64,000 bases of DNA from Notolepis coatsorum (Eukaryota > Chordata > Actinopteri > Aulopiformes > Paralepididae). Location of the stretch: the NCBI GenBank assembly GCA_963971535.1, contig OZ020589.1, forward strand, positions 52,655,509 through 52,719,508, in the 5' to 3' direction. The notes under the pieces were generated by a model, which was not told where the DNA came from, did not search any database, and saw only the letters and a program-made list of their open reading frames with translations. Both the position numbers and the translations under genes were made by a program. Of the stretch, positions 21,201-31,483 are shown piece after piece; the first letter of the stretch is position 1; every line of letters begins with the position of its first letter.

Positions 21201-23723
21201 CTAGGCTTCTCCCGGGATTGTAGCCATCCAGGTCTCGCTGCTGGCTGCCTTGTCCTCGGAGGAGAGGCTGCGCAGTACTTGCGGATCGCTGCTGGCCCAC
21301 TGCCTGAGATCAAAGCCGCCTTTGATCAATGAGGCGCGGAGTTTAATCAGGAGAGCCTCGGCTTCTTCCTGGGTTGAAAGGCTTTGTAGACTGTTGTCTA
21401 CGTAGAAGCTGTTCTTTACGCTGCGTCGGACCTCTTCGTCCGCTGCTGGGTCCTCTGCTACATGTTTCTGTAGTGCAAATGTCGCACAGCAGGGGCTGCA
21501 CGTCGTTCCGAAGGGGAGGACTTCCCATTGGTAGATGGCTGGGTGCTCATCTCCTGGCTTCTCTCTCCATAGGAACCGTAACAGGGGCTTGTCCGCCTCT
21601 ACTAATCTCACCTGCAGGAACATTCCTTTAATGTCCCCGCTGATGGCCACCTTTTCCTGGCGGAAGCGGAGTAGAACGCCGAGTAGGGAGGGGCCGAGTG
21701 TGGGACCGGGCAGTAACTCTTTATTCAGATTTTGGGATCCGAACTGGTAGCTGCAGTTAAATACTATGCAGTCTTTACCGTTGTGATGGACCTTGTGGTG
21801 GGGCACGTACCACGATTCAGTGGTCTGGTCAGCCTCTTTAATGTCCATCTTTGTGACGTGTCCCGCTGTGATGAGCTTCTCAATCTCAGCGCGGTATACA
21901 CTCTCTTGGGCGGGGTTCTTGGCTAAGCGCCGCTCCGTGTTCAGCAGGTACCGTTCTGTGGCGTCTGTCTTGGCGTGGAAAGTAGGCATTCCTTCTCGCC
22001 GCAGGAGTGGCGTGGCGTATCTCAACACGCCGTTGACCGGGACTCTCTTGGTCCCTGTCTCGAGGAGGTGAATGGCGTAAATGTCATCTTTAGAGCGAAT
22101 GTCTTTCTTTCCATTCTTAAAGGGCATTTGTTCCAAGCTCCATAGCCGCTCTACGTGTTGCAGGAGTGCGGTTTCTCCCTCTGTGACTCGGGAGTGGAGA
22201 CATCTAGTGGCTGTACTTCGGTTGAGAGATTTGGCGAGCGGGCCTTGGAGAGTCCATCCCAAACGGGTCTCGACTGCTGCAGGACAGCCTCGGGGTCCGG
22301 TATGAACCCGGTCTATCGGGACAATGAGGTCTGCATGGTCGGAGCCTATCAACAGGGTCGGCATAGCATTGTCTATGAGCGGGATCGGTAACTTGCGCAG
22401 ATGTGCATATTTCTCCATCAGCTTGGCGACGGGGTATGTGTACCGCGACAGTCCTATTTCTTGGCTGGTGAAAGCGTCTGCAATCTGGTACCGTCGCTCA
22501 GGCTGGCCGCTTGCTGCGATAGAGAATGAGACATTCTCGCCCTTTATCGTCTTCAAATCTCGTCTTATTGTCCGAATTGTCATTTGGGTTTCGCTTCCCC
22601 GCAGCCCTAGCTGGGCCGCAGCGGAGGCGAGCAGCAGGGTCTTCTCTGACCCGTCATCGAGGACGGCGTAAGTGTCCAGGACTTTATTCTGGTAGCTTAG
22701 TGTCACACGCACTACTTTTAGGAGTACTCGGGCTCCACTGCTGCTGGCGGGATCGATGTACATGACGCTCGCTTTGCGGCTGGATGGTGCAGGTGAAGGG
22801 CGCCGTCTGTTACTGTCGTGAAGTATGTCCAGATGGGCTCCATCGCACTTGGTGCACCTTTTCTTTAAGCGGCATTCGGCTGCCATGTGTGAGCGCGCAC
22901 AGCGAAAACAGCGCTTGTTGGACTTTATCCATTGACCTGCTTCCTCCGCGTTCAGCTTGGGGAAGGAGTCACATTGCGCTAGCCAGTGTTCTTTCTCACA
23001 GTAGGGGCACACTATCTTCCACTTCTCCGTTCTGGAGGGGGTACTGTGGCTCCTGCTGCTCGGTACTGACTCCGATTGGTGCATCACAGTCACCGATCTT
23101 CTTCCATCATTTAGTCGTCTGGTTCCTTCTCTGGAGCCAGGGGTGCTCCGTCCGAATGTATCTAGCCGTAGGCTGCTGACTTCTCTCGCCAGGAAGTCTG
23201 CTAGATCGAGGAGGTTCGGTTCGGGGCCATTCGGGTCTCTGTGGTCCCTCTGCTGCCTAAAGCGCTCCTGACGAGCGGGCGGCAGCTTCTCCAGGATCCT
23301 TTCCACATTTGAGTTGGCGTAAAGTTCATACTTCCCCTTCTCTCTTTGCGCTCCCAACATCCCTACCAGGGACTGCACTCTGATGGACAGGTCGTCCAGT
23401 GCTCGATTGTCTATTGCTGGGGGTAAGCGGTCGATGTGTCGGATCTCCTGGATCACGTAATCCCATATGCGCCCATACCTCTGGTCCAATGCTACCAGCG
23501 CTGCTGTGTATGGGGTGGTGGAAGTCGCGTAGGCGAGCGCTATATTATGTGCGCGGGGCACCTTTAAGTGCTGCAGTAGGATGGCGTATTTGTGGCGTTC
23601 ATCCAATACATCCACCAACATGGTCTCCAGACACATGCGGAGTTCTGTATACTGGGCCCGGTTCTCTTGGGTGAAGTCGGGTACCATAGGCGTGCCAATG
23701 TATGACGCTGACTGTGGATACAT
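21201..23723 (-). CDS. BEL Gag-Pol, 5' half: Gag, protease, reverse transcriptase
   Basis: 840 codons. Residues 1-230 are a Gag-like domain (DUF1759 type). Residues 239-300 hold cysteine/histidine zinc-binding knuckles (CPYCEKEHWLAQC and CFRCARSHMAAEC, then CTKCDGAH). The aspartic protease motif is VLDDGSEKTLL at 354-364 (DUF1758 type). RT: palm motif A with D697 in SGDIKGMF and motif C YVDN at 774-777. The last position is N rather than the usual D, which I recall as common in fish BEL copies. The frame ends in TAG at 21201-21203, followed by GAG and an ATG in the same frame, so one nonsense codon splits Pol. The frame stays open for about 240 nt upstream of this ATG up to the LTR remnant, so the true Gag start is deleted. 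Confidence 0.9.
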   Translation of the reverse strand: MYPQSASYIGTPMVPDFTQENRAQYTELRMCLETMLVDVLDERHKYAILLQHLKVPRAHNIALAYATSTTPYTAALVALDQRYGRIWDYVIQEIRHIDRLPPAIDNRALDDLSIRVQSLVGMLGAQREKGKYELYANSNVERILEKLPPARQERFRQQRDHRDPNGPEPNLLDLADFLAREVSSLRLDTFGRSTPGSREGTRRLNDGRRSVTVMHQSESVPSSRSHSTPSRTEKWKIVCPYCEKEHWLAQCDSFPKLNAEEAGQWIKSNKRCFRCARSHMAAECRLKKRCTKCDGAHLDILHDSNRRRPSPAPSSRKASVMYIDPASSSGARVLLKVVRVTLSYQNKVLDTYAVLDDGSEKTLLLASAAAQLGLRGSETQMTIRTIRRDLKTIKGENVSFSIAASGQPERRYQIADAFTSQEIGLSRYTYPVAKLMEKYAHLRKLPIPLIDNAMPTLLIGSDHADLIVPIDRVHTGPRGCPAAVETRLGWTLQGPLAKSLNRSTATRCLHSRVTEGETALLQHVERLWSLEQMPFKNGKKDIRSKDDIYAIHLLETGTKRVPVNGVLRYATPLLRREGMPTFHAKTDATERYLLNTERRLAKNPAQESVYRAEIEKLITAGHVTKMDIKEADQTTESWYVPHHKVHHNGKDCIVFNCSYQFGSQNLNKELLPGPTLGPSLLGVLLRFRQEKVAISGDIKGMFLQVRLVEADKPLLRFLWREKPGDEHPAIYQWEVLPFGTTCSPCCATFALQKHVAEDPAADEEVRRSVKNSFYVDNSLQSLSTQEEAEALLIKLRASLIKGGFDLRQWASSDPQVLRSLSSEDKAASSETWMATIPGEA

Positions 23724-23989
23724 CGGCGAGCGTTGGGGGAGAGGCCTCCTAGGCGAGTCTCCTCCCGCTCCTTGGTATGGGCTGGTACCGGCAGTGTACC
23801 ATGGCCCGCTTGTCCAGGTGCTGTTCCTCGGTGCGGGTCGTGCGTCGTGCTCACCCGTGTATAGAGTCGGGGGTCTGTAGCGCAGCTCCGCGGGAGTATA
23901 GCCTGGGCTGTACCGGACCTCCTGGTCCGGTAGAGTACTGTGCTGTCTTCGGGCAGGGAATGTACAAGGGAGGGTACAAGGGAGGGAGG

Positions 23990-24101
23990 GTACAAGGAAT
24001 ATACAAGGGATATCAGGGAATATTAGAGAATATACAAATACAATTAAATATATATATATAAATAAATATATATATTCGGTTTAATCTGGCCCTTCACAAC
24101 A
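23990..24101 (-). repeat. BEL 5' LTR remnant
   Basis: 112 bp identical but for about two positions to the outer end of the 3' LTR (18574-18685). Inward of 23990 the sequence becomes a short GGGAGGGTACAAG repeat and then Gag. About 1.3 kb of LTR and the leader have been lost. Confidence 0.85.
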
Positions 24102-24468
24102 AAAATGTTTTATGAGGTAGGAAATGTATTCAGCTTGTATATCATTGAACTACACTACTAAAACAGTCTATATGGTTGGGGGGGGGAAACTATTGGATAC
24201 CTTTTAAGACACAGTCGCAGCCCTTCAAAATCTAGATTACATCGCTCCCCAAGACACATTATTCATGGTAAAATTCTTACTCTGGCGTTTTTCAGCAGAC
24301 AGACTCAGAAGTGCCAACGCTAGCTTTAGAAATCCAGTTTGGATGACAGAGATAAAGTATTGACAGGCCCGCCTCCAAGTAACTATTCATCGCTTAGATG
24401 TGCTAGCTGTCAGTGGACACCTAGTCGGCGAGACCAGTGTTTTATTACAGTGAGAAAATTAAATGCAA

Positions 24469-24520
<52 letters not shown>

Positions 24521-24552
24521 GTATGCCTGTACATTTGTTAATGTTACACTTT

Positions 24553-24621
<69 letters not shown>

Positions 24622-24642
24622 TTTTTTCTTTCTCTCTTCTAG
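24102..24642 (+). other. c4orf33: End of the C4orf33 intron with facing GA and CT repeats
   Basis: 24107-24470 is intron with no gene. A (GA)n repeat lies at 24471-24519 and a (CT)n repeat at 24554-24619, with only 34 bases between. The CT repeat lies within the polypyrimidine stretch of the acceptor of the terminal exon (TTTTTTTCTTTCTCTCTTCTAG follows at 24621-24642). A branch-point-like TTGTTAATG lies in the gap near 24536. Confidence 0.8.
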
Positions 24643-24739
24643 CCACCTCCTGCAGTATTTCCAAGACTTCCGCCTGCAAAGCATCATGGGAGAGGGCTGG
24701 GTCCAGCCAGAGTCTGGTCTCTGGATGGGAAAGTGCTGA
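24643..24739 (+). CDS. c4orf33: C4orf33 homolog, terminal coding exon
   Basis: 97 nt after the acceptor CTTCTAG. The first base completes the TT-C codon of the 10788-10987 exon. The frame then reads HLLQYFQDFRLQSIMGEGW and QPESGLWMGKC, ending in TGA at 24737-24739. The human C-terminus has CLEYFKSF...GEEWKQPESDLWL (from memory), so length and key words agree. This fixes both the gene identity and its orientation. The protein ends a few residues earlier than in human. Sequence alone cannot show whether the gene is still spliced across the 13.7-kb intron, but both sites and the phase are intact. Confidence 0.85.
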
Positions 24740-25189
<450 letters not shown>

Positions 25190-25402
25190 TGAAGACAGTG
25201 GCTCAGATCGTCTGGTAATCGGAAGGTTCCCGGTTTGATCCCGGGCTTCTCCCGACAGTGTGTCAAAGTGTCCTTGAGCAAGACTGTGAATGGGTGTCCT
25301 TGAGCGAGACTGTGAATGGGTGTCCTTGAGCAAGAGAGTGAATGGGCGAATGTGAGGCATAAGTTGTAAAGCACGTTGGATAAAAACGCTTTATATAAAT
25401 AC
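25190..25402 (+). mobile_element. tRNA-derived SINE
   Basis: The head GAAGACAGTGGCTCAG is followed by a B box (GGTTTGATCCC near 25228), a body with GTGTCCTTGAGCAAGAC in three tandem variants (25268-25346) and the end TAAAAACGCTTTATATAAAT. It has the same general type as the SINE at 9012-10440 but the opposite orientation. It sits directly against the (AC)n repeat. Confidence 0.7.
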
Positions 25403-26001
25403 TGTCCATTATGAAGATTCACTCTGCAGAGATTTTACTGTTATGATAATAATGCAGTCAACCACAACATCTTTTATCACTGGCTTATTCCTGTCAAGCT
25501 TTACAATGTGTTTGCTAACTAATCATGCTTACATTTTAATAATGACTAATTTGCTTTTATGCACGATTGATGGTTAGTTGGTTACTTATCTCGGTAATTG
25601 ACAAATAGAAAGTACTGTGATCGAGTTAAGGTGAAGGATGAAGACTTTTCATGCTGTGGCTTTACTATCCTTTCTGTATCCACGCAATGTGCGGGTGTTA
25701 TGCATCATTTTCAAGCGACAACTTGACTTCTTTGGGACCAATAAAGAAAATATGTCAATTCACCCCAATGCTTGAACAATGGATTTCTTGAGAATAAATA
25801 AGCTGAAATAAATTGGGTAAAAAAAACAGTATCGAGTAGTATGTCTGAAACATTTACACACCCTGACATTCTGTACCCCCCCCCCCCCCCCCCCCCCAAC
25901 CATATATACTGTAATGTGTACATCACATCCCTTCACAAACTTGTCCACCTGCTGTCGGGAAGTTGACAAGACCTCTGATCCTTCACACCCGCACCCTGAA
26001 C
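25403..26001. other. No gene recognised; poly-C run
   Basis: Unique DNA with AATAAA-type words near 25740 and 25791, which could end the C4orf33 transcript, and a 22-base C run at 25876-25897. No exon was seen. Confidence 0.4.
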
Positions 26002-27277
26002 CAGGGGTGTAAAGTACTTGAGTAATTGTACTTCATTACAATACTTAAGCACTGCTTTGGGGGATTTGTACTTTACTCAAGTATTATTAGGTTTGTATAC
26101 TTTTACTCAATTACATTTCAGAGGAAAAAAAACATACTACTCCTTACATTTAAAATGCAGACCTATAAAGTACAAATCTCGCAGGTCCAACCATTTTAAT
26201 TAGTATATTTGTTTCTCTGGCCGAACTAACATTAACGTTATTAATCCTGCGGCCACACTTTATTTAAAAACAGCCAATCAAATCCCCATCAATGGAAAAT
26301 GAACCCGCCCATACTGTAAGATTCTGATCAAACTGGCCAGTATCACGTCTTCGTCTGTTTGGCCCTCCATCCAATTCCTCTGCGTTGTGTACTTTTAATG
26401 GTCCTGACGTCTCCGATACTGGTAGATAAGATCCTTATCTCCCCCCGTTAGTGCAATCCATAAACCATAATACTTCTCCACCTCCGTAAGAATTCGACAC
26501 TTCGACACCGTGAGATACCTTATGAGGAAAAGCGTTGTTTTATTGCTATAAACAGAACCTCATAATCAGATGTTATCAGATGTTATCAAATTGTATCGTC
26601 CTTGAAGAGTCTATTCTAATGATCTTTCGGTGTGTTCAGATCGTCCTTTTGTGATTCAGTCCAATAGTGTTCGGGCCTGTTCGTTAGCCTAACCCTCCTC
26701 GCGTTAGCCGAAGCTACTGTAATGATGATGTGGCATTCTCCCTTCCCCCCCCCCCTCCGTGGTGGAGGAGGAAGAGTCTCTCCTGGTTCCTTCCCTCCTA
26801 GTCTCAGTCAGATTTTAGTCTGCCCTACCCGGAACCACTGTCAGCTTTATAGGATCTTCATCATAACTATGATAGCCCACCCCTTTCTGGTTGTCAGGTG
26901 CCGCGTTGTCATGACAACTGCTAACCTTTCACACATTAAAATGCAGTTTTCTACTGTTTCATTAAGATGAACCCCTCTCCCTCGCTCTCGCTATCAGTGT
27001 TATGTCTTCAGCAAAACAAAACACCCTGCTCAGTGTGGTGTTCCCTCACTCTGAACCAACCTCTGCTAAGCCAAACACATTTCTGCCCTCTCTGACCTGG
27101 CACCGTTAGATGCTACCATCTTTCCCCAATCTATACATCACATACATTGAAAAACCACCATTTTCTCTCACCCATGCTGGTCCTTGTGCAAGAGTAGAAA
27201 GCGGGGATCTTTGATTAAACACCTGCTATCAGAAGAATAGACAGTCAGAAAAAAAGTTTTAACTTTTTAGTACTTAA

Positions 27278-28682
27278 CACATTCTGTGCCAAAAACGGAA
27301 AATTACGCGTTTGCTCGACAAGCATTGAGTGCCAAAAACAAGATATTACGTTTTTGGATCGTTTGATCTTTTTACTTTGATCCCCGCTCTACAGACTTGC
27401 CCGGAGCGATCTGCATCACGTTGGCACATCCACATACACTAGAAGTTCACTGCAATGCCAATCGACTATCACCAGGTGGCAGTATCGTCTGTGTCTGAAC
27501 TGGAATGGCTTGGTGTTGATACGTGGCCTCCTCTTTTTTTTTCTTGGTAGGGGCCCCTCCTCCTGCTTGAACATAGATTCACATTGATCGCCCGGAAATT
27601 CCGTTGCCTAAGCTTATTTTACCATCGAAACGTGTATAGATATATACACTGGTAATCGCGACCGAATCTGAAACGTGTTTTTCTAATGATCACGGTTATG
27701 TGTTTCACCAGACAAAAAACATGCTCGGCAAACACGATCACAGTTTTGAGTTAAAACGACCCCCCCCGGCCCCCCCTTGATGATTTTGTGAAGGTACATA
27801 TACAGAACGGTTTGGACTTATTGCAAATAACACGTTCTATCTCGCAATCTACGGAAAAAGACTGGATTATCTTGGAAATGCACGATGTTTATCGTGTAAT
27901 AAACTACAAACTACAGCGTGTAGAAACAAACTATTTTTCCCATGTTGCACTACAAGTAATGTCTGTCAAAATGAGCCACACCATGTCTCACAGCCAACGA
28001 CATGACATTACATAATTATGTTGCAACCTTCGTCTATCAAGCAAACAATTATATTTAATTTATAATTATATCAGACAATGCACCTACAAAAGCAGATGAT
28101 TACAATTAAATTAGCCAACTTGGTAACACATTAGTCATAGCAGCATAGGCATAGCCTTATTAATGTTTTGTGTGGCGTCGCCGTCGTGTACAACGATACT
28201 TACGTTTTTTAGGTGATTTGACAAAGTTGTTGTAGAGTTGTGATATGCCATTTTCTTCTGGCATATCTGGCACTCTGCTTTTTGGGCATTGTCTTTGCAT
28301 ATTTTAAAGTGTAACCACACGTCTGATGACTTCTTCGTCGACATGTCTGCTGCACATGTCCTTGTTGTTTTCAACACAGATAATCTCCACGTGCTTGTTG
28401 TAGAGAGGTGGAGTCGAGGCGCCGCTTACTTTCGTTTCATTGGAATGGAGGCGGGAAGGCGCCGCTTACTTTCGTTTCATTGGAATGGAGGCGCAAGATT
28501 TCAGAGGCAAAAAAATATAAAATTATTATTATTATTATTATTTATTTTTTAAACTTCGATGTTCGAAGCTCGTGCCATCGAACGAAGCTTCGAAGTATTT
28601 AAGACAGCCCTAGACCGCGGAAACTACTATCAAGCTGGCAATCTAGCGGTAAAGATAATCGATACGCACGGCACTCAAAGTG
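27278..28682. mobile_element. Non-autonomous piggyBac-like element
   Basis: Flanked by TTAA on both sides (27274-27277 and 28683-28686). The inverted ends are CACATTCTGTGCC and GGCACTCAAAGTG. Removing it restores a symmetric GTACTTAAGTAC in the host hAT. It has no DDD transposase. It carries a fragment of another hAT element (about 28135-28612). Confidence 0.85.
28135..28612 (-). pseudogene. hAT transposase fragment with BED zinc finger
   Basis: Reading on the - strand, the right end CAGCCCTA (28605-28612) is a hAT-type terminus (TAGGGCTG on the - strand). The frame 28377-28135 contains KKSSDVWLHF, then CQICQKKMAYHNSTTTL and SNHLKN, a BED-type zinc finger with C-X2-C and a histidine. The frame ends soon after the finger; the catalytic part is absent. 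On the + strand a repeated GGCGCCGCTTACTTTCG word occurs twice near 28418-28475. Confidence 0.65.
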
Positions 28683-28823
28683 TTAAGTACATTTAAAAGT
28701 AGAAACTTTTAGACTTTTACTCAAGTGTGTTTTTAGCCAGATACTCTGACTTTTACTTGAGTAAGATTTTGAGACGGTACCCATACTTTCATTAAGTATC
28801 ATTTTTACACCCCTGCCCTGAAC

Positions 28824-29765
28824 ATGATCGCTGGAGACCACGCCTCTGTCGCCCTTTCAGTCACCCCCCAACCCCACCCCTCGGCCCCCAGTATGGGCCT
28901 GTGGGAGACCCCTTGTATTTATCAGAAGCTCCTCTCGGATCAGTGCCTGGCAAACCTCCGCCGCTCCTGACCAGGGGAAACAGGGGGCCGATTGATTTTC
29001 ATGTTGGGCGCGTTGCTCCACACTGTGGCAGCCCCTAAGCCCATATTGAGCCCTATCAGTTTTAATTGGCGCTCTCGCCTTTGAAATACGCACAGTGATT
29101 AGGCCTCAGAGAGCCCTCTGCTTAAGACTCCTCCTTATCATTGCCTGCGGTGCCTCGCCTAGCCACCGCACTGCGTGGCTATTCACATGCACACACACAC
29201 ACACTCACACACTCTCTCTGTTAGTTGGCATTTTCAACAGTGTCTCTCGTACCGGATACAAAGGTCTACACAAAGGGCTGTTACCGGGCACACCTTGACA
29301 CACAAGCCGCACACATGAACCTCATTAAACATCCTCATGAATACTCATAACCGCACACACACTCACGCAATACCATTGTGCTCTTTTCAAGGGGAGGCGC
29401 GTGTGCCCCCCCCCCCCCCCCCCCCCCCCCCGCACACTTTAGATTCAGACCTGGCTCGCTCTAATTAGTTTGAGGAGACGAGAGGAGAGAGTAAAGCAGG
29501 TAGCTGCCTCTCTCTAAACCCCCAAAGCACCCGGCAGACATGAACAGTTTTTTGGCTATATATATATATATCTCCAGAAAACAAGACATATTCTGAAACA
29601 TTCAACAGCAGCTTAAGGGGTGATTCCACACATCAGAAACTGTCCGAGTTTCATCATCTTGGGGCCCGTTTCTTTTTCAGGACAAGTGGGTCTTATTTCT
29701 GTGTTTAAGGGTATGAATGTGCCGAGAAATGGCACAGAAGGGCTCAATGCTTACACATTATCTAC
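28824..29765. other. Unique DNA, no gene; poly-C run
   Basis: 28860-29160 is non-repetitive, with words such as CCGATTGATTTTCATG and TCAGTTTTAATTGGCGC, and could be a conserved non-coding element. A 26-base C run lies at 29406-29431. A short (TA)n lies near 29556. The region ends where a LINE RT frame begins. Confidence 0.4.
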
Positions 29766-31214
29766 GACGCGGTCTCCCAGGTACTGCACAGCACCCTCTC
29801 GCACCTTGACCGTCAGAAGGGGGGCTATGTGAGACTGTTGTTCATTGACTACAGCTCAGCGTTCAACACCATAGTCCCCACCAGACTGGTGGACAAGCTG
29901 ATCGAGCTAGGTCTGAGCTCCGCCCTGAGCGCCTGGGTACTGGACTTTCTGAGCAAAAGACCCCAGGCGGTCAGGGTGGGGGGTCAGACCTCCAACACCA
30001 TCACCCTGAGCATCGGGTCCCCCCAGGGCTGTGTTCTGAGCCCCCTGCTGTACTCACTCTACACACACGACTGTGTGGCCAAGTTCAGCTCCAACTCCAT
30101 AGTGAAGTTCGCAGATGACACGGTGGTGGTGGGGCTGATCTCGGACAACGACGAGAAGGCCTACCGGGAGGAGGTTGAGGTACTGGAACGCTGGTGCCAG
30201 GACAACAGCCTGCTCCTGAACATTGGCAAAACCAAGGAACTGATCGTGGATTATAGGAGAGGACAGCAGGAGACACACACACCACTGATGATAAACGGGG
30301 CTACCGTGGACAGGGTGAGCAGCTTCAAGTACCTGGGGGTCCACATCTCAGAGGACCTGACATGGTCAACACACATAGGCACAGTAGTAAAGAAGGCGAA
30401 ACAGCGTCTCTACCACCTGAGACAGTTAAGGAAGTTCAGAGTATCGGGGAAGATACTCCAGTCCTTCTACTCAGGAGCTGTAGAGAGCATCCTGACCGGA
30501 AACATCACTGCCTGGTATGGAAACAGCACGGCACAGGACAAGAAGGCCCTACAGAAAGTGGTGCGCTCAGCCGAGCGTACCACGGGTATTGCACTACCCC
30601 CCCTGCAGGTTCTATACAACAAGAGGTGCAAATCCAGAGCCTGCAGGATAATGAAAGACCCTCACCACCCCAATAACAGCCTGTTTCAGCTGCTGAGGTC
30701 AGGCAGACGCCTGCAAATCCCAGCTACTAGGACAGAGCGGCTTAGGCTCAGCTTCTTCCCCCAGGCCATCAGAGCCATGAACAATGTACATTGAGTGCTC
30801 AGAACATTGAACTGTCCACACACAAGCACACATGAACACACACACGACACGCACACTGTGCACGCTCACACACGAGCAGCCACTTAACACTTTAACATGA
30901 GCGGGCACACACTCATGTCGCACACACGCACACTTATGGCCAAAGGAAAGGACACTTTAAATTAGAATAACAGGAACAGTGTATTGCACTACCAAAGCTA
31001 ACTAGCATGTCACACATGCGCTGTAAATAACTATGTACAGATACCGAGATGTCACTCCATGTTACCTGCTACCTGTTACTGCACAATGTTGTTTCTTCTT
31101 TTGATTCTATTATATGTACCACTGTATTGCACATCGTTGCGGGCAAGACCACCCGCATTTCATTGTATACCTGTATGCCGTGACAATTAAAACTCTTGAC
31201 TTGACTTGACTTGA
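29766..31214 (+). pseudogene. 5'-truncated LINE with open RT frame
   Basis: From 29766 the frame is open to the stop at 30792-30794 without interruption. RT motifs: LLFIDYSSAFNTI (motif A), GSPQGCVLSPLLYSLYT (motif B) and KFADDTVVVGL (motif C with ADD), then the C-terminal WYGNST, RSAERTTG, YNKRC, HPNN and FFPQAIRAMN. It belongs to the L2/CR1/Rex-type LINEs. The endonuclease and the front of the RT are missing, and no natural start codon is present. The 3' region ends in repeated CTTGA (31195-31214). A second 3' end of the same family lies inverted at 61561-61815. Confidence 0.85.
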
Positions 31215-31334
31215 ATTTTCAGTATGTGTGTTTCCAACCAACATTTGTATGGAGTGGATTGTTTCTACATAATTGTGTCAATCCTACATTTCTTAGTGGA
31301 GAGGTAGCTGACTGTACCCCTGGCTCTCTTATCA

Positions 31335-31483
31335 GCATTATGAGATAGTAACTAAATAGTAACGCACAGCCACTTGGAAAAGTAACTGTAATCAGATTAC
31401 TGGCTTGTAAAAAGTAACAAGTTAGATTACTATTTACTGAAAAAAATTATCAGATTAGGGTAACTAGTTACTGGCATCACTGC
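31335..31483. mobile_element. hAT-like element end
   Basis: AGTAACTGTAATCAGATTAC words end in GTTACTGGCATCACTG, which looks like the right terminus of a hAT element (CAGTGATGCC on the other strand). The left end was not found. Confidence 0.4.

Larger units (their letters stand above)
17252..24101 (-). mobile_element. BEL/Pao LTR retrotransposon, nearly complete
   Basis: 6.85 kb on the - strand. The ends are TG...CA and the 5-bp target duplication AAAAT is exact (17247-17251 and 24102-24106). Order on the - strand: remnant 5' LTR (24101-23990), gag-pol frame (23723-18795, interrupted by one TAG), polypurine tract, full 3' LTR (18685-17252). Gag zinc fingers, protease, RT, RNase H, integrase and the C-terminal DUF5641-like domain are all present in the BEL/Pao order. 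The 5' LTR is cut down to about 112 bp and runs directly into the gag frame, so the primer-binding site is missing. The element cannot replicate by itself in this form. Confidence 0.93.
10988..24642 (+). other. c4orf33: C4orf33 intron, 13.7 kb, filled with retrotransposons
   Basis: The intron begins GTGAGT at 10988 and ends CTTCTAG at 24642. A DIRS-like element (5.3 kb) and a BEL/Pao element (6.9 kb) make up about 12 kb of its 13.7 kb; both have their genes on the strand opposite to the host gene. Without them the intron would be about 1.5 kb. Confidence 0.8.
26002..28815. mobile_element. 2.8-kb hAT element with nested piggyBac insertion
   Basis: Ends CAGGGGTGTAAAGTACTTG and ...TTTTTACACCCCTG; exact 8-bp target duplication CCCTGAAC at 25994-26001 and 28816-28823. 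Both end regions are rich in ACTTTTACTCAAGTA words. The 1405-bp piggyBac element (27278-28682) interrupts it. The hAT's own sequence (about 1.4 kb) shows no transposase frame. Confidence 0.9.

Noticed and set aside
21201-21203. Frameshift between Gag-Pol halves
   Set aside because: Both halves are in the same frame; the break is a single TAG codon, not a shift.
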